Positions 8,873 through 18,063 of a stretch of 64,000 nt of DNA are shown here, piece after piece. The notes beneath the pieces are model-generated. The model was given only the letters and a program-made list of their open reading frames with translations. It ran no database searches and was not told where the DNA came from. The DNA is from Vibrio atypicus. GTDB taxonomy: Bacteria > Pseudomonadota > Gammaproteobacteria > Enterobacterales > Vibrionaceae. The first letter of the stretch is position 1, and each line of letters starts with the position of its first letter. The stretch is from the NCBI RefSeq assembly GCF_009811315.1, contig NZ_BLID01000006.1, forward strand, positions 62,001 to 126,000. The letters run 5' to 3'. Both the position numbers and the translations under genes were made by a program.

Positions 8873-10152
8873 AGCTTTACAATATAAAAGAAAATGATGA
8901 ACAAGTATCCTTTGGCCAAGCCGTTCGCCAAGGGTTAGGTCGTAACCAAGGCCTTTTCTTCCCATCTGAACTGCCTAAGTTTGATGATGTGGATGCGTTG
9001 CTAGCGGAAGACTTTGTTTCTCGCAGCACTAAAATTCTTTCAGCGTTAATCGGTGATGAGCTTGCAGAAGATCAAGTGAACTCAATGGTTGATGCTGCTT
9101 TTCAGTTCCCAGCTCCAATCAATCAAGTTAAAGAGGGCGTTTACGCTCTAGAGCTTTTCCATGGCCCAACTTTGGCGTTTAAAGATTTTGGTGGCCGCTT
9201 TATGGCTCAATCTTTGGCGGCAGTCTCTGATGGTGGAAAAATCACTATCCTAACGGCAACGTCTGGTGACACGGGTGCAGCAGTGGCTCACGCTTTCTAC
9301 GGTATGGAAGACATCAATGTTGTGATTCTTTACCCGAAAGGCAAAATCAGCCCGCTACAAGAAAAGCTGTTCTGTACGTTAGGTAAGAACATCCATACTG
9401 TGGCCATCGATGGTGACTTTGACGCTTGTCAGTCACTTGTTAAGCAAGCATTTGACGATGCGGCTCTCCGTGAAGAGATTGGTCTAAACTCGGCTAACTC
9501 AATTAACATTAGCCGTTTGATGGCTCAGATCTGTTATTACTTTGAAGCTGCTTCTCAGCTGACTAAAGAGCAGCGCGAAAACCTAGTTATTTCTGTTCCA
9601 AGTGGCAACTTTGGTAATTTGACAGCCGGCTTACTTGCTAAAGCTCTGGGTTTACCAGTGAAGCGTTTCATTGCCGCAACTAACGAAAATGACACGGTTC
9701 CTCGCTACCTAGAAACGGGCAAGTGGGATCCAAAACCAACGGTTGCAACCACATCAAACGCAATGGACGTGAGTCAGCCAAACAACTGGCCGCGTATCGA
9801 AGAGCTTTGTCAGCTTAAAGGCTGGGGCTTGGATACGTTAGGCAAAGGCAAAGTGTCTGACGAACAAAGTGCAGAGTCTGTACGTGAGCTGAAAGCACAA
9901 GGTTATCTATGTGAGCCACATGGTGCGATTGCGTATCGCTTGCTTGATGAGCAGCTACAAGAGGGTGAAACAGGCTTATTCTTATGTACAGCACACCCTG
10001 CGAAGTTCAAGGAAGTGGTCGATGAGATTCTAGGTTCCGATATTGATCTTCCTGGTCCACTGGCGAAACACGCTGCAATGGAGCTTCTTTCTGAAGATCT
10101 AGCGAATGATTTTGATTTACTGAAAGATGTGCTTCGTCGAGCACAGAAGTAA
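8869..10152 (+). CDS. thrC: Threonine synthase
   Basis: ThrC converts O-phosphohomoserine to threonine with pyridoxal phosphate. At 427 aa it matches E. coli (428). The PLP lysine lies in [14 protein letters not shown], and [15 protein letters not shown] and [12 protein letters not shown] are the phosphate-binding loops. It overlaps thrB by four bases and closes the operon ahead of a strong terminator. Confidence 0.98.
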   Translation: MKLYNIKENDEQVSFGQAVRQGLGRNQGLFFPSELPKFDDVDALLAEDFVSRSTKILSALIGDELAEDQVNSMVDAAFQFPAPINQVKEGVYALELFHGPTLAFKDFGGRFMAQSLAAVSDGGKITILTATSGDTGAAVAHAFYGMEDINVVILYPKGKISPLQEKLFCTLGKNIHTVAIDGDFDACQSLVKQAFDDAALREEIGLNSANSINISRLMAQICYYFEAASQLTKEQRENLVISVPSGNFGNLTAGLLAKALGLPVKRFIAATNENDTVPRYLETGKWDPKPTVATTSNAMDVSQPNNWPRIEELCQLKGWGLDTLGKGKVSDEQSAESVRELKAQGYLCEPHGAIAYRLLDEQLQEGETGLFLCTAHPAKFKEVVDEILGSDIDLPGPLAKHAAMELLSEDLANDFDLLKDVLRRAQK

Positions 10153-10171
10153 TCGATAAAGATTGAAGATT

Positions 10172-10198
10172 AAAAAGGTCACCTCGGTGACCTTTTTT
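10172..10198. terminator. Bidirectional terminator after thrC
   Basis: AAAAGGTCAC / GTGACCTTTT is a 10-bp stem with loop CTCG and T or A runs on both sides. It lies 19 bases after the thrC stop and also faces the converging TRIC-channel gene. Confidence 0.85.
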
Positions 10199-10294
10199 GT
10201 TTCTGAGGGAAATTATCGAATTGTCATTCCATAGTGTGAGGATGGCAATAAAAATAAGGGGGTGACATTGTGCCAACCCTTCGTAATTTATCGC

Positions 10295-10915
10295 TCAACG
10301 ATTCAATGCAAATGTCGGCAGAGATAAGTGCCAACGGATAGCACCAAGACGAATCAATAAGGTAGAGAAGACGCCTGCGAGGAAAGCGGTATCGCTATCA
10401 TGCCCCATTGCCAATGCCGTTGTGTGGAAAACACCGCCAATGATACAGGCCGTCGCATACACTTCACTTCTCAGGACCATAGGCACCTCACGTGCTAATA
10501 CATCTCGAATGATGCCACCACCACAGCCAGTGATCACGCCCATTATGACAGCGACCAAGGCAGAATCTTGATAAGCCATGGTTTTTTCTACTCCGATCCC
10601 AACAAAGACCGCTAAACCAATGGCATCACAGACAGGTAAGATCCACCAAGCAAGACGTTTAGGGCGCCGTACGATTAACATGGTCAGTAGACAGGTGATG
10701 AGAATCGTCCATAGATAGTTGGTGTCGGTAATCCAAAACACTGGCGTCGCGCCTAAGGCCATGTCACGGATGGTACCACCACCAATCGCGGTAACGCTGC
10801 CTAATACAGCAACACCAAACGGGTCCATTTTGAGTCTACCCGCGAGTAAAACACCGGAAATAGCGAAAACAGCGGTACCGAAAAGGTCGATACTATAAAG
10901 CAACATAGAGTCCAT
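10295..10915 (-). CDS. TRIC-type cation channel family protein (YadS/YicG-like)
   Basis: A 206-aa integral membrane protein of the bacterial trimeric intracellular cation channel family (formerly UPF0126). It has about seven hydrophobic helices built from two similar halves, each with a glycine-rich hinge: GSVTAIGGGTIRDMALG in the first and GVITGCGGGIIRDVLAR in the second. The repeated GGG-x-I-R-D motif is the family signature. Bacterial homologues conduct monovalent cations in vitro; the physiological substrate is unclear. It converges on thrC and is separated by 73 bp from btuF. Confidence 0.9.
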   Translation of the reverse strand: MDSMLLYSIDLFGTAVFAISGVLLAGRLKMDPFGVAVLGSVTAIGGGTIRDMALGATPVFWITDTNYLWTILITCLLTMLIVRRPKRLAWWILPVCDAIGLAVFVGIGVEKTMAYQDSALVAVIMGVITGCGGGIIRDVLAREVPMVLRSEVYATACIIGGVFHTTALAMGHDSDTAFLAGVFSTLLIRLGAIRWHLSLPTFALNR

Positions 10916-10988
10916 GTTACGAACATCTCTTACTTAAAAGTGGGAACAGAAAACGACCACGGATTGTACGAGATATCATGCGCAACCG

Positions 10989-11810
10989 TTAGCGTTTTTG
11001 GCGAACAGTTTCGAAATACTCACAAACTTGCTCAATCGCACCTAGCGTTCTTGGTGTTGGACGATTGAGCCAATCAGAATTTAAAGTCCAAACGTAATGG
11101 TTTTGGACAGCATCGAGCTGCTCTTGCCATTTTTGCCACATGTTGCCATTCTCGATCGCGTGCTCTGAAGTGAAGATGACCTCTGGGTTGTTGACTAATA
11201 CTTGTTCGGCACTTACTTGAGGGTAGGGAGCTGAGCTGTTGGCAAAGATGTTTTCGCCACCACAGAACTCGAATACTTCGCTAGGCCATTTTCCTTGCGC
11301 GACGCTGATGATGGGATGCTGACTCAACTGATAAAAATAACGTACCGGCTTATCGGTTTGATAACGCTTTTTCATTGCTTGCAATGAAGCTTTGAACTCT
11401 TTGGCTACTTGTAGGCCTTGCTGCGGTTTATCCGCGTATTGGCTTAACTGCTCAATATTTTTCGCGATATCATCCAAAGAGGTGGTTTGTGAGTAGTAGA
11501 TGTTAAATCCAAACTGCTTGAGTTTTTCGAGTTCTCGAGAAGGGTTACCAGCAGGCCAAGCTAAAATAAGGTCGGGCTGCAAAGCGATAATCCGCTCTAT
11601 CTTTATCCCTTGGTAATTGGCTACTTTTTCAAGATGTTTCGCTTGTTCTGGGTAGTCGCTACGATCACTGACAGCAATTAACTTATCGCCCAAGCCAGCG
11701 GCATAGGCTATCTCTGTCGCATGAGGCGCTAAGCTGATCACTCTCTCAACTGAAGCTGCATAAGGGGTTGTTGTCAGTAATATTGAGAAAAGAAAGAGCA
11801 AGGTTCTCAT
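10989..11810 (-). CDS. btuF: Vitamin B12 ABC transporter substrate-binding protein
   Basis: BtuF is the periplasmic protein that hands cobalamin to the BtuCD importer. The 273 aa start with a signal peptide (residues 1 to about 19, cleavage near PYAAS). A type III periplasmic-binding fold follows with [16 protein letters not shown] near the N-terminus, [12 protein letters not shown] and [21 protein letters not shown]. It lies directly behind cbiB (no gap between stop and start) and downstream of mtnN, as pfs-btuF do in E. coli. btuC and btuD are not in the window. Confidence 0.93.
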   Translation of the reverse strand: MRTLLFLFSILLTTTPYAASVERVISLAPHATEIAYAAGLGDKLIAVSDRSDYPEQAKHLEKVANYQGIKIERIIALQPDLILAWPAGNPSRELEKLKQFGFNIYYSQTTSLDDIAKNIEQLSQYADKPQQGLQVAKEFKASLQAMKKRYQTDKPVRYFYQLSQHPIISVAQGKWPSEVFEFCGGENIFANSSAPYPQVSAEQVLVNNPEVIFTSEHAIENGNMWQKWQEQLDAVQNHYVWTLNSDWLNRPTPRTLGAIEQVCEYFETVRQKR

Positions 11811-12764
11811 TTAAATACCTTGATAGATAAGTGCCATGAGTAGGCTTTGAATTAGGATCCACGCGAGCATTCGCCATGCGAGAAGCTTCTGTAATTGCGC
11901 GATATGGAGTGCTGACGGAGCAATTCGTCCACCTAACTTTGCTCGCACCGCTTTCTTTCCGTCGTAAATAGCGGGTCCAGCCAGTGAAAGTTCCAATTTG
12001 GCGCCAACTGATACAATAAGCCAAGAGGGGCCAGGTAGTGGCCATGAGCCGGCTTGTTGCTTGAGCGAGCTGAAAACATATTGTGTACGTTGGCCTGCTG
12101 CAACCATCAAAGCGAATAGACGCAAAGGAACAAAATCCATCACGGCGACTGCTCTAATTGCAGGAATACCAAACGGGCTAAAGCGTTGGCGAGAAGGGGA
12201 CCATGCTCGGGCTAGCTCAACCATCATTCGATAAATAAATGCGCCGATACCGCCACCGACCGCATACCAAAACATAACACCGACAACATTACGACCATAA
12301 GACATGATCAATGTTTCAGCGCCCGCTTTTCCTAGCCCTAGTAAAGAGAGCGGTTGGGTGTTTCGGTTAATGATGGGTTTAAGTAACATCCGAGCTTGTT
12401 CTTTATCTTCTCGAGCTAATGCCGCAACAAACTGAGCCGTGAACTTATCAGTATTGCGCCAATCGATCGCTAGCAGCAAAAACGCCAGTTCGAATAACTG
12501 TGGTTGCCACACCAAAGGTTTAAGGGCAATTAGCACAACCAGCATAGGGACAATCATCAGTAACCAAGCAAGCGTGCCTGAAATTAAGCTCTGATTATAG
12601 TTAGCGTTGGTGTTAACTTTGTCAGCCAGTTGCTCTGCAAACTTATGCCAAAGAATCGCGGGGTGTGCTTCGCGAGGGAAAGGAAGGATCAAATGACAAA
12701 ATAGAGCGCCCCACAGTACGAGGAGCGCTCCATTTGAATAGAGTTGGTGAAACAAATCTTCCAT
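11811..12764 (-). CDS. CbiB/CobD-family cobalamin biosynthesis membrane protein
   Basis: A 317-aa membrane protein related to CbiB (adenosylcobinamide-phosphate synthase), which attaches the aminopropanol arm to cobyric acid. Four or more hydrophobic segments are visible. The family blocks are recognisable but divergent: LGKAGAETLIMSYGRN stands where typical CbiB has a TESVAEN-type stretch. SWPLPGPSWLIVSVGAKL followed by GPAIYDGKKA matches the NAGWP-MAAMAGALGV region. It lies between mtnN (27 bp) and btuF (adjacent), so a role in cobinamide salvage is likely. Whether the divergent active-site region is catalytic is open. Confidence 0.82.
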   Translation of the reverse strand: MEDLFHQLYSNGALLVLWGALFCHLILPFPREAHPAILWHKFAEQLADKVNTNANYNQSLISGTLAWLLMIVPMLVVLIALKPLVWQPQLFELAFLLLAIDWRNTDKFTAQFVAALAREDKEQARMLLKPIINRNTQPLSLLGLGKAGAETLIMSYGRNVVGVMFWYAVGGGIGAFIYRMMVELARAWSPSRQRFSPFGIPAIRAVAVMDFVPLRLFALMVAAGQRTQYVFSSLKQQAGSWPLPGPSWLIVSVGAKLELSLAGPAIYDGKKAVRAKLGGRIAPSALHIAQLQKLLAWRMLAWILIQSLLMALIYQGI

Positions 12765-12791
12765 GATTTCTCTTTATTGCTTTTGAGTCGC

Positions 12792-13487
12792 TTACTTAAG
12801 CAGTTCAACCATTTGGATGACCATTTCTGATGAGCTTTTTGCCGCTAAAGGTAGGAACTCATCAAAGCTCATGCCTGCTTCTTTGTCTGCAACGTCAGAA
12901 ATGGCACGAACAACAACGAACGGTACTTTGAATTGGTGACAGGTTTGGGCTATAGCCGCGGCTTCCATTTCTACTGCAACAACCGATGGGAAGTGCTTAC
13001 GAATGAAATCTTGGCGCTCAGCGCTGCATACGAATGCGTCACCAGTACAAATTAGGCCACGAACAGCATGCTTGTCTTCCATTTGAGATAAGGCTTTTTC
13101 TGCAACATCCATTAGTTTTTCATCAGCAATGAAAGCGGCTGGTTGCTGCGCCATTTGGCCCATTTCGTAACCAAATGCAGTCACATCTGCATCGTGGTGG
13201 CGTACTTCAGTAGAGATAACTACATCACCTACGTTTAAGCTTGAGTCGAAGCCACCTGCAGAACCAGTATTGATGATGACATCTGGCTGGTATTCATCAA
13301 GTAGGATAGTCGTGCCTACAGCAGCGGATACTTTACCAATACCTGACTGAAGCAAAACTACATCAACACCATTGATTTGACCTGAGAAGTAGGTACAGCC
13401 TGCTTTGTTTACTTCTTGGCGGTTTTCAATTGCTTGTTTAAGAATAGAAACTTCTTGTTCCATTGCACCGATGATGCCGATTTTCAT
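12792..13487 (-). CDS. mtnN: 5'-methylthioadenosine / S-adenosylhomocysteine nucleosidase
   Basis: MtnN (Pfs) cleaves adenine from methylthioadenosine, S-adenosylhomocysteine and 5'-deoxyadenosine. It recycles inhibitory by-products of methylation and radical SAM reactions and supplies the precursor of AI-2. The 231 aa match the family. The catalytic acid Glu12 lies in GAMEQEV, and the adenine-binding Asp is in [17 protein letters not shown] and [10 protein letters not shown] are the ribose-site motifs. It is the first gene of the mtnN-cbiB-btuF set. Confidence 0.97.
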   Translation of the reverse strand: MKIGIIGAMEQEVSILKQAIENRQEVNKAGCTYFSGQINGVDVVLLQSGIGKVSAAVGTTILLDEYQPDVIINTGSAGGFDSSLNVGDVVISTEVRHHDADVTAFGYEMGQMAQQPAAFIADEKLMDVAEKALSQMEDKHAVRGLICTGDAFVCSAERQDFIRKHFPSVVAVEMEAAAIAQTCHQFKVPFVVVRAISDVADKEAGMSFDEFLPLAAKSSSEMVIQMVELLK

Positions 13488-13631
13488 ATTGAATCCTGTT
13501 TATTCAATTAGCTATGTTTTGATGGTCTAAGTGTAACAGAAAAGATTTCGATGCGGGAACGCAGAAAAAGCAACCCTATTTCGAGTTTGAAGGTAACGGA
13601 TAACAGCATTTTAAATGACTCAAAGAACCTA

Positions 13632-13660
13632 TTGCTTAACTTCTAGACATCCCATATAAT
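13632..13660 (+). promoter_or_regulatory. rpsO promoter
   Basis: TTGCTT (13632-13637) and a perfect TATAAT (13655-13660) are 17 bp apart. They are followed by a GC-rich CGCGCTTCGCG stretch, typical of strong ribosomal-protein promoters. Confidence 0.8.
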
Positions 13661-13671
13661 TCGCGCTTCGC

Positions 13672-13701
13672 GTAGCGGCTGAATCAGAGATTGGCTGCTA
13701 C
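13672..13701 (+). promoter_or_regulatory. rpsO leader hairpin, candidate S15 autoregulatory element
   Basis: GTAGCGGC (13672-13679) pairs with GCTGCTAC (13694-13701), including one G-U pair, in the short leader 34 bases before the start codon. S15 represses its own mRNA in E. coli through leader structures. The position fits, but the structure is not shown to be the same fold. Confidence 0.45.
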
Positions 13702-13734
13702 AAATTTAAACTTACTCTTATTTAGGAGAGAATT

Positions 13735-14004
13735 ATGTCTCTGAATGCAGAAACTAAAGCAGCAATCGTTGCTGAATACGCTCAAACTGAAGGCGATACA
13801 GGTTCACCAGAAGTTCAAGTAGCTCTACTTACAGCTTCTATCAACCACCTACAAGGTCACTTCAAAGCGCACAAAGGCGATCACCACAGCCGTCGTGGTC
13901 TTCTACGTATGGTTTCTCGCCGTCGTAAGCTTCTTGATTACCTGAAAGGCAAAAACCTTTCTCGTTACCAAGATCTAATCAAGCGTCTAGGCCTACGTCG
14001 CTAA
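13735..14004 (+). CDS. rpsO: 30S ribosomal protein S15
   Basis: S15 binds 16S rRNA helices 20-22 early in small-subunit assembly. The 89 aa are full length and highly conserved, with [21 protein letters not shown] and the C-terminal [15 protein letters not shown] lies before the ATG. It has its own strong promoter and is followed by a terminator and then pnp. In E. coli rpsO follows truB; here truB is 18 kb further on. Confidence 0.99.
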   Translation: MSLNAETKAAIVAEYAQTEGDTGSPEVQVALLTASINHLQGHFKAHKGDHHSRRGLLRMVSRRRKLLDYLKGKNLSRYQDLIKRLGLRR

Positions 14005-14031
14005 TCAGCGGCTGCATAGAACAGTTTGTCG

Positions 14032-14057
14032 AAAAAGGGGCTTTTAGCCCCTTTTTT
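14032..14057 (+). terminator. rpsO terminator
   Basis: GGGGCT / AGCCCC with a TTT loop, flanked by five A and six T residues, lies 28 bases after the rpsO stop. Some read-through into pnp is expected by analogy with E. coli. Confidence 0.85.
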
Positions 14058-14168
14058 GTTGCCTGAAACTTAATTTAATTGCTATAGCTTAGCCAAATCC
14101 TTTTTAAGCCGTTATACTACGCACGGTAAAATTCCGCTATCGGAGTTTTGTATCCAAAAAAGCTCATT

Positions 14169-14272
14169 GCATTACAGTCACAACGTCGACCAAAAGGTCG
14201 CGACTATTAAAAGTGAATTCACTTATAGAGAGTATTAAGCAGTTCATTTTCACTAGTCGCGATTCGTAATGC
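14169..14272 (+). promoter_or_regulatory. pnp leader stem structure, candidate RNase III processing site
   Basis: The 282-bp gap between the rpsO terminator and pnp folds into a long interrupted stem. GCATTAC (14169-14175) pairs with GTAATGC (14266-14272), and TCGCGACTA (14198-14206) pairs with TAGTCGCGA (14254-14262). Small hairpins lie inside, including the palindrome AAGTGAATTCACTT. In E. coli a leader stem at this place is cut by RNase III and PNPase to autoregulate pnp. A weak promoter with TATACT at 14113-14118 precedes it. Confidence 0.6.
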
Positions 14273-14339
14273 CTTGAGTATCAATCAATATTCGCTGAGT
14301 TTCTTTATTTGTAAGGAAGCCCAGACACAAGGAATAACA

Positions 14340-16460
14340 ATGTTCGAAAAACCAGTTGTTAAAACGTTCCAGTACGGTAACCACACAGTTACTCTAGAAA
14401 CTGGCGTTATCGCACGTCAAGCTACGGCTGCAGTTATGGTTACTATGGACGATACAGCAGTATTCGTATCTGTAGTAGGTAAAAAAGAAGCAGTAGAAGG
14501 TCAAGACTTCTTCCCACTAACAGTGAACTACCAAGAGCGTACTTACGCTGCAGGTAAAATCCCTGGTGGCTTCTTCAAGCGTGAAGGTCGTCCATCTGAA
14601 GGTGAAACGCTGACTGCTCGTCTAATCGACCGTCCAATTCGCCCACTATTCCCAGATGCATTCAAAAACGAAGTTCAGGTTATTGCGACAGTAATGTCTG
14701 TAAACCCTGACGTTCAACCAGACATGGTAACAATGATCGGTACTTCTGCTGCTCTTGCTATCTCTGGTATCCCGTTCAACGGTCCTATCGGTGCAGCACG
14801 TGTTGGTCACATTGATGGTCAATTAGTACTGAACCCAAGCAACACTGAGCTAGAAACGTCTAAGCTTGACCTAGTTGTTGCAGGTACTGAAGGCGCTGTT
14901 CTTATGGTTGAGTCAGAAGCTGACAACCTAACAGAAGAAGAGATGCTTTCTGCAGTTGTATTTGGTCACGACCAACAGCAAGTTGTTATCAACGCAATCA
15001 ACGAATTCGCAGCTGAAGTAGCAACTCCAGCTTGGGATTGGGTTGCTCCTGCTGAGAACACAGCGCTTGTAACTAAGATTGCTGAACTAGCAGAAACTAA
15101 GCTTGTTGAAGCTTACCAAATCACTGAGAAGATGGCTCGTTACGACCGTATTCACGCGATTGCTGCTGAAGTAAACGAAGTTCTTCTTGCTGAAGACCCA
15201 GAAGCAAACACGAAAGAAATTCACACTATCTTCCACGATCTAGAGAAGACAGTTGTACGTCGTAGCATCATCGCGGGTAACCCACGTATCGACGGTCGTG
15301 AAAAAGACATGGTTCGTGCGCTTGACGTACGTACTGGCGTTCTTCCACGTACTCACGGTTCTTCACTATTCACTCGTGGTGAAACTCAGGCAATCGTAAC
15401 TGCGACTCTAGGTACGCAGCGCGATGCTCAAATCATCGACGAGCTAACTGGTGAGCGTAAAGACCACTTCCTACTACACTACAACTTCCCTCCATACTGT
15501 GTTGGTGAAACGGGTTTTGTAGGTTCTCCTAAGCGTCGTGAAATCGGCCACGGTAAACTGGCTAAGCGTGGTATTGCTGCAGTAATGCCATCAGTAGACG
15601 AGTTCCCATACACAGTACGTGTAGTATCAGAAATCACAGAATCTAACGGTTCTTCTTCAATGGCTTCTGTATGTGGTACTTCTCTAGCACTTATGGATGC
15701 TGGTGTTCCAATTAAAGCTTCTGTTGCGGGTATCGCAATGGGTCTAGTTAAAGAAGGCGACGACTTTGTTGTTCTTTCTGACATCCTTGGTGATGAAGAC
15801 CACCTAGGTGACATGGACTTTAAAGTAGCAGGTACTAACGAAGGTATTACTGCACTTCAAATGGACATCAAGATCGAAGGTATCACTAAAGAGATCATGC
15901 AAATTGCTCTTAACCAAGCGCAAGGTGCACGTAAGCACATCCTTTCTGTAATGGATGAAGCGATTTCTGGTGCTCGTGAAGATATCTCTGAGTTCGCTCC
16001 GCGCATTCACACAATGAAGATCAGCGCTGAGAAGATCAAAGACGTTATCGGTAAAGGTGGTGCAGTTATCCGTGCTCTAACTGAAGAGACAGGTACAACT
16101 ATCGAAATCGAAGACGACGGTACAATCAAGATTGCTGCAACTGAAGGTACAGCTGCGAAAGAAGCAATCCGTCGTATCGAAGAGATCACTGCAGAAGTTG
16201 AAGTGGGCCGTATCTACACAGGTAAAGTTGCTCGTCTAGCTGACTTTGGTGCATTCGTAACGATTCTTCCTGGTAAAGATGGTCTAGTTCACATCTCTCA
16301 AATTGCTGACAAGCGTGTTGAGAAAGTGTCTGACTACCTAGCTGAAGGTCAAGAAGTTCAAGTTAAAGTTCTTGAGATCGACCGTCAAGGTCGCGTTCGT
16401 CTAAGCATGAAAGAAGCTGTTGAGAAGACAGAAGAAGACAAGCCTGCTGCAGACGCATAA
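14340..16460 (+). CDS. pnp: Polyribonucleotide nucleotidyltransferase (PNPase)
   Basis: PNPase degrades RNA 3' to 5' by phosphorolysis, alone or in the degradosome. The start [13 protein letters not shown] has AAGGA upstream. A longer frame from 14274 begins inside the leader and is not real. The 706 aa hold two RNase PH domains (residues about 10-220 and 310-540). The catalytic core includes [17 protein letters not shown] and [22 protein letters not shown] domain ([15 protein letters not shown]) and an S1 domain ([15 protein letters not shown]) follow. The length agrees with E. coli (711). Confidence 0.98.
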   Translation: MFEKPVVKTFQYGNHTVTLETGVIARQATAAVMVTMDDTAVFVSVVGKKEAVEGQDFFPLTVNYQERTYAAGKIPGGFFKREGRPSEGETLTARLIDRPIRPLFPDAFKNEVQVIATVMSVNPDVQPDMVTMIGTSAALAISGIPFNGPIGAARVGHIDGQLVLNPSNTELETSKLDLVVAGTEGAVLMVESEADNLTEEEMLSAVVFGHDQQQVVINAINEFAAEVATPAWDWVAPAENTALVTKIAELAETKLVEAYQITEKMARYDRIHAIAAEVNEVLLAEDPEANTKEIHTIFHDLEKTVVRRSIIAGNPRIDGREKDMVRALDVRTGVLPRTHGSSLFTRGETQAIVTATLGTQRDAQIIDELTGERKDHFLLHYNFPPYCVGETGFVGSPKRREIGHGKLAKRGIAAVMPSVDEFPYTVRVVSEITESNGSSSMASVCGTSLALMDAGVPIKASVAGIAMGLVKEGDDFVVLSDILGDEDHLGDMDFKVAGTNEGITALQMDIKIEGITKEIMQIALNQAQGARKHILSVMDEAISGAREDISEFAPRIHTMKISAEKIKDVIGKGGAVIRALTEETGTTIEIEDDGTIKIAATEGTAAKEAIRRIEEITAEVEVGRIYTGKVARLADFGAFVTILPGKDGLVHISQIADKRVEKVSDYLAEGQEVQVKVLEIDRQGRVRLSMKEAVEKTEEDKPAADA

Positions 16461-16516
16461 TACCTTTTAGATAAGGGTATTCTGTTAATTAGCTTATTTA
16501 GCTAAAAGCATGTTAT

Positions 16517-16542
16517 AAAGGGAGCATTACGCTCCCTTTTTT
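16517..16542 (+). terminator. pnp terminator
   Basis: AAAGGGAGC / GCTCCCTTT with loop ATTAC and a T run lies 57 bases after the pnp stop and ahead of nlpI. Confidence 0.85.
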
Positions 16543-16590
16543 ATTGCGGATTATACTAAGCACAATGCTTAGCTACAGGAGTACTTATTT

Positions 16591-17508
16591 GTGAAATGGT
16601 TTCAAACCGCGACACTTAGTCTTGCCTTATTAGTCACGGCTGGTTGTGCCTCTAATTCAAGTAACAATGCTGAATGGTTATACCCGCCAATGGCTGTGCC
16701 GTTGCAAGCCAGCGTACAGCAGGAAGTACAGATTGCGCGTTTAAGCCAGTTGCTGCAACGCCCCGATTTAACCAAAGAGGTTCGGGCAAAAATGTTGTAT
16801 GAGCGTGGTAATTACTATGACAGCGTGGGTCTGCGAGATTTAGCTCGACTAGACTACAATCAATCCTTGTCACTAAACCCAGCTCAACCTGATCTGTTTA
16901 ATTTGCTTGGGGTTTACTTTACTCAAGTGGGTGAGTTTGACGCTGCTTATGATGCTTTTGACTCAACGTTAGAGTTGGATCCGGAAAACTCTTACGCCGA
17001 ACGTAATCGTGCTATTGCCTTGTATTACGGTGACCGAATAGAGTTAGCGCTTGAAGATATGGAAAGGCACTATAATCAAGAGCCTAGTGACCCATTTCGT
17101 GCGCTTTGGCTCTATTTGATTCAAGCGGAACTTGATCCTGCATTAGCGCGTCAAGACTTGGTGCTACGTTACCAGCAACGTGATGAGCAATGGGGTTGGG
17201 TTTTGGTTGCTATTACACTTGGTGATGTTTCAGAAGAGCAAGCGTTCAAAGCCATCCTAGCCGGAACGCGAGACAATACTTTACTTGCGCAGCGTTTGAC
17301 GGAAGCTTATTTCTATTTAGGTAAGCGTTACCAGAGTGAAGGTGATTACGCGAATGCGATTTCACTATATAAACTGGCGATTTCATTCAATGTGTATGAA
17401 TACGTTGAGCACCGTTACTCATTTATCGAGCTTACGCGAATCTACAATGATGTGAAGCAACAGCAGCTCGCGAAAGCGAAGCTAGAGCAGCAACAAGCAT
17501 CGAACTAA
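16591..17508 (+). CDS. nlpI: Lipoprotein NlpI
   Basis: NlpI is an outer-membrane TPR lipoprotein that scaffolds peptidoglycan hydrolases and guides the protease Prc to MepS. The 305 aa start at a GTG with GGAG upstream. The signal peptide ends in the lipobox VTAG-Cys19. TPR motifs run from about residue 60, clearest at the PDLFNLLGVYFTQVGEFDAA helix pair and SYAERNRAIALYYGD. The order pnp-nlpI is the same in E. coli. A terminator on each side suggests its own unit or partial read-through from pnp. Confidence 0.95.
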   Translation: MKWFQTATLSLALLVTAGCASNSSNNAEWLYPPMAVPLQASVQQEVQIARLSQLLQRPDLTKEVRAKMLYERGNYYDSVGLRDLARLDYNQSLSLNPAQPDLFNLLGVYFTQVGEFDAAYDAFDSTLELDPENSYAERNRAIALYYGDRIELALEDMERHYNQEPSDPFRALWLYLIQAELDPALARQDLVLRYQQRDEQWGWVLVAITLGDVSEEQAFKAILAGTRDNTLLAQRLTEAYFYLGKRYQSEGDYANAISLYKLAISFNVYEYVEHRYSFIELTRIYNDVKQQQLAKAKLEQQQASN

Positions 17509-17521
17509 CTAGTTGAAATAG

Positions 17522-17551
17522 AAAAAGCCACTGCAAGCAGTGGCTTTTTTT
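17522..17551 (+). terminator. nlpI terminator
   Basis: AAAAGCCACTGC and GCAGTGGCTTTT form a long stem with a seven-T tail just after the nlpI stop. Confidence 0.85.
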
Positions 17552-17552
17552 G

Positions 17553-17580
17553 TTGCTAAATAAAATACTCGAACTAAAAT
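17553..17580 (+). promoter_or_regulatory. Promoter of the marR-type gene
   Basis: TTGCTA (17553-17558) and TAAAAT (17575-17580) are 16 bp apart. The palindromic operator at 17581-17597 starts right after the -10, so a bound repressor would cover the start point. Confidence 0.6.
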
Positions 17581-17597
17581 AGTTAGCCTTGCTAACT
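17581..17597. promoter_or_regulatory. MarR-type operator 1
   Basis: A perfect palindrome, AGTTAGC-CTT-GCTAACT, lies between the promoter and start codon of the MarR-family gene. The flanking T and A extend it to 19 bp. It differs in one base from operator 2. Confidence 0.8.
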
Positions 17598-17609
17598 AAG
17601 TGGTGTGTT

Positions 17610-18023
17610 ATGACTCTTGAAAACAGCTTAACTGAGCTAGAACGATTCTGTGCTAAAGCGTGGCGTGTCCATGCGAAAGAAGATTCACTCTCTGGTCTTA
17701 GCTTTAATGAATATGATTATTTGCGAGTGATAGAAGAGCACCAAGAAGGGATACGTATTACGGATCTCGCCCAAGAGATGAAGGTAACTAAGCCCTCTGC
17801 ATCCAATATGGTTGCACGGTTAGAAGGCAAAGGATTAGTCGCGCGTATAGCGTGCAATGAAGATGGACGTTCCAAACGAGTGATATTGACGGAACAAGTT
17901 ATCCAAGATTTATCATTTGAACAGGTAGTGTATCAGAGCATGGCAAAATCGATGAACCAAAAGTTGACCAACGCTGAAGCGAATCAACTGGTACATCTAT
18001 TAGAAAAAGCACTACAAAACTAA
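17610..18023 (+). CDS. MarR-family transcriptional regulator
   Basis: A winged-helix repressor of 137 aa that probably binds a small ligand as a dimer. The ATG at 17610 gives MTLENSLTELERF. An upstream TTG at 17589 would start inside the operator and is rejected. The wHTH spans about residues 35-100, with IRITDLAQEMKVTKPSASNMVARLEGKGLV as the recognition region and an acidic wing NEDGRSK. It lies 40 bp before the MATE exporter. Two nearly identical palindromes, one in its own promoter and one before the exporter, indicate that it controls itself and the pump. The inducer is unknown. Confidence 0.9.
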   Translation: MTLENSLTELERFCAKAWRVHAKEDSLSGLSFNEYDYLRVIEEHQEGIRITDLAQEMKVTKPSASNMVARLEGKGLVARIACNEDGRSKRVILTEQVIQDLSFEQVVYQSMAKSMNQKLTNAEANQLVHLLEKALQN

Positions 18024-18034
18024 TTTATCTATTT

Positions 18035-18051
18035 AGTTAGCCTAGCTAACT
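18035..18051. promoter_or_regulatory. MarR-type operator 2
   Basis: A perfect palindrome, AGTTAGC-CTA-GCTAACT, lies in the 40-bp gap between the MarR gene and the MATE gene, 12 bases before the latter's ATG. It matches operator 1 at 16 of 17 positions. Confidence 0.8.
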
Positions 18052-18063
18052 TATGGTGAGAGA

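Noticed and set aside
14274..14339. N-terminal extension of pnp by 22 codons
   Set aside because: It lies at the foot of the structured leader; homology and AAGGA support the ATG at 14340.
15479..16189. Minus-strand frames opposite pnp
   Set aside because: Several shadow frames with serine/isoleucine-rich products; pnp fully explains the region.
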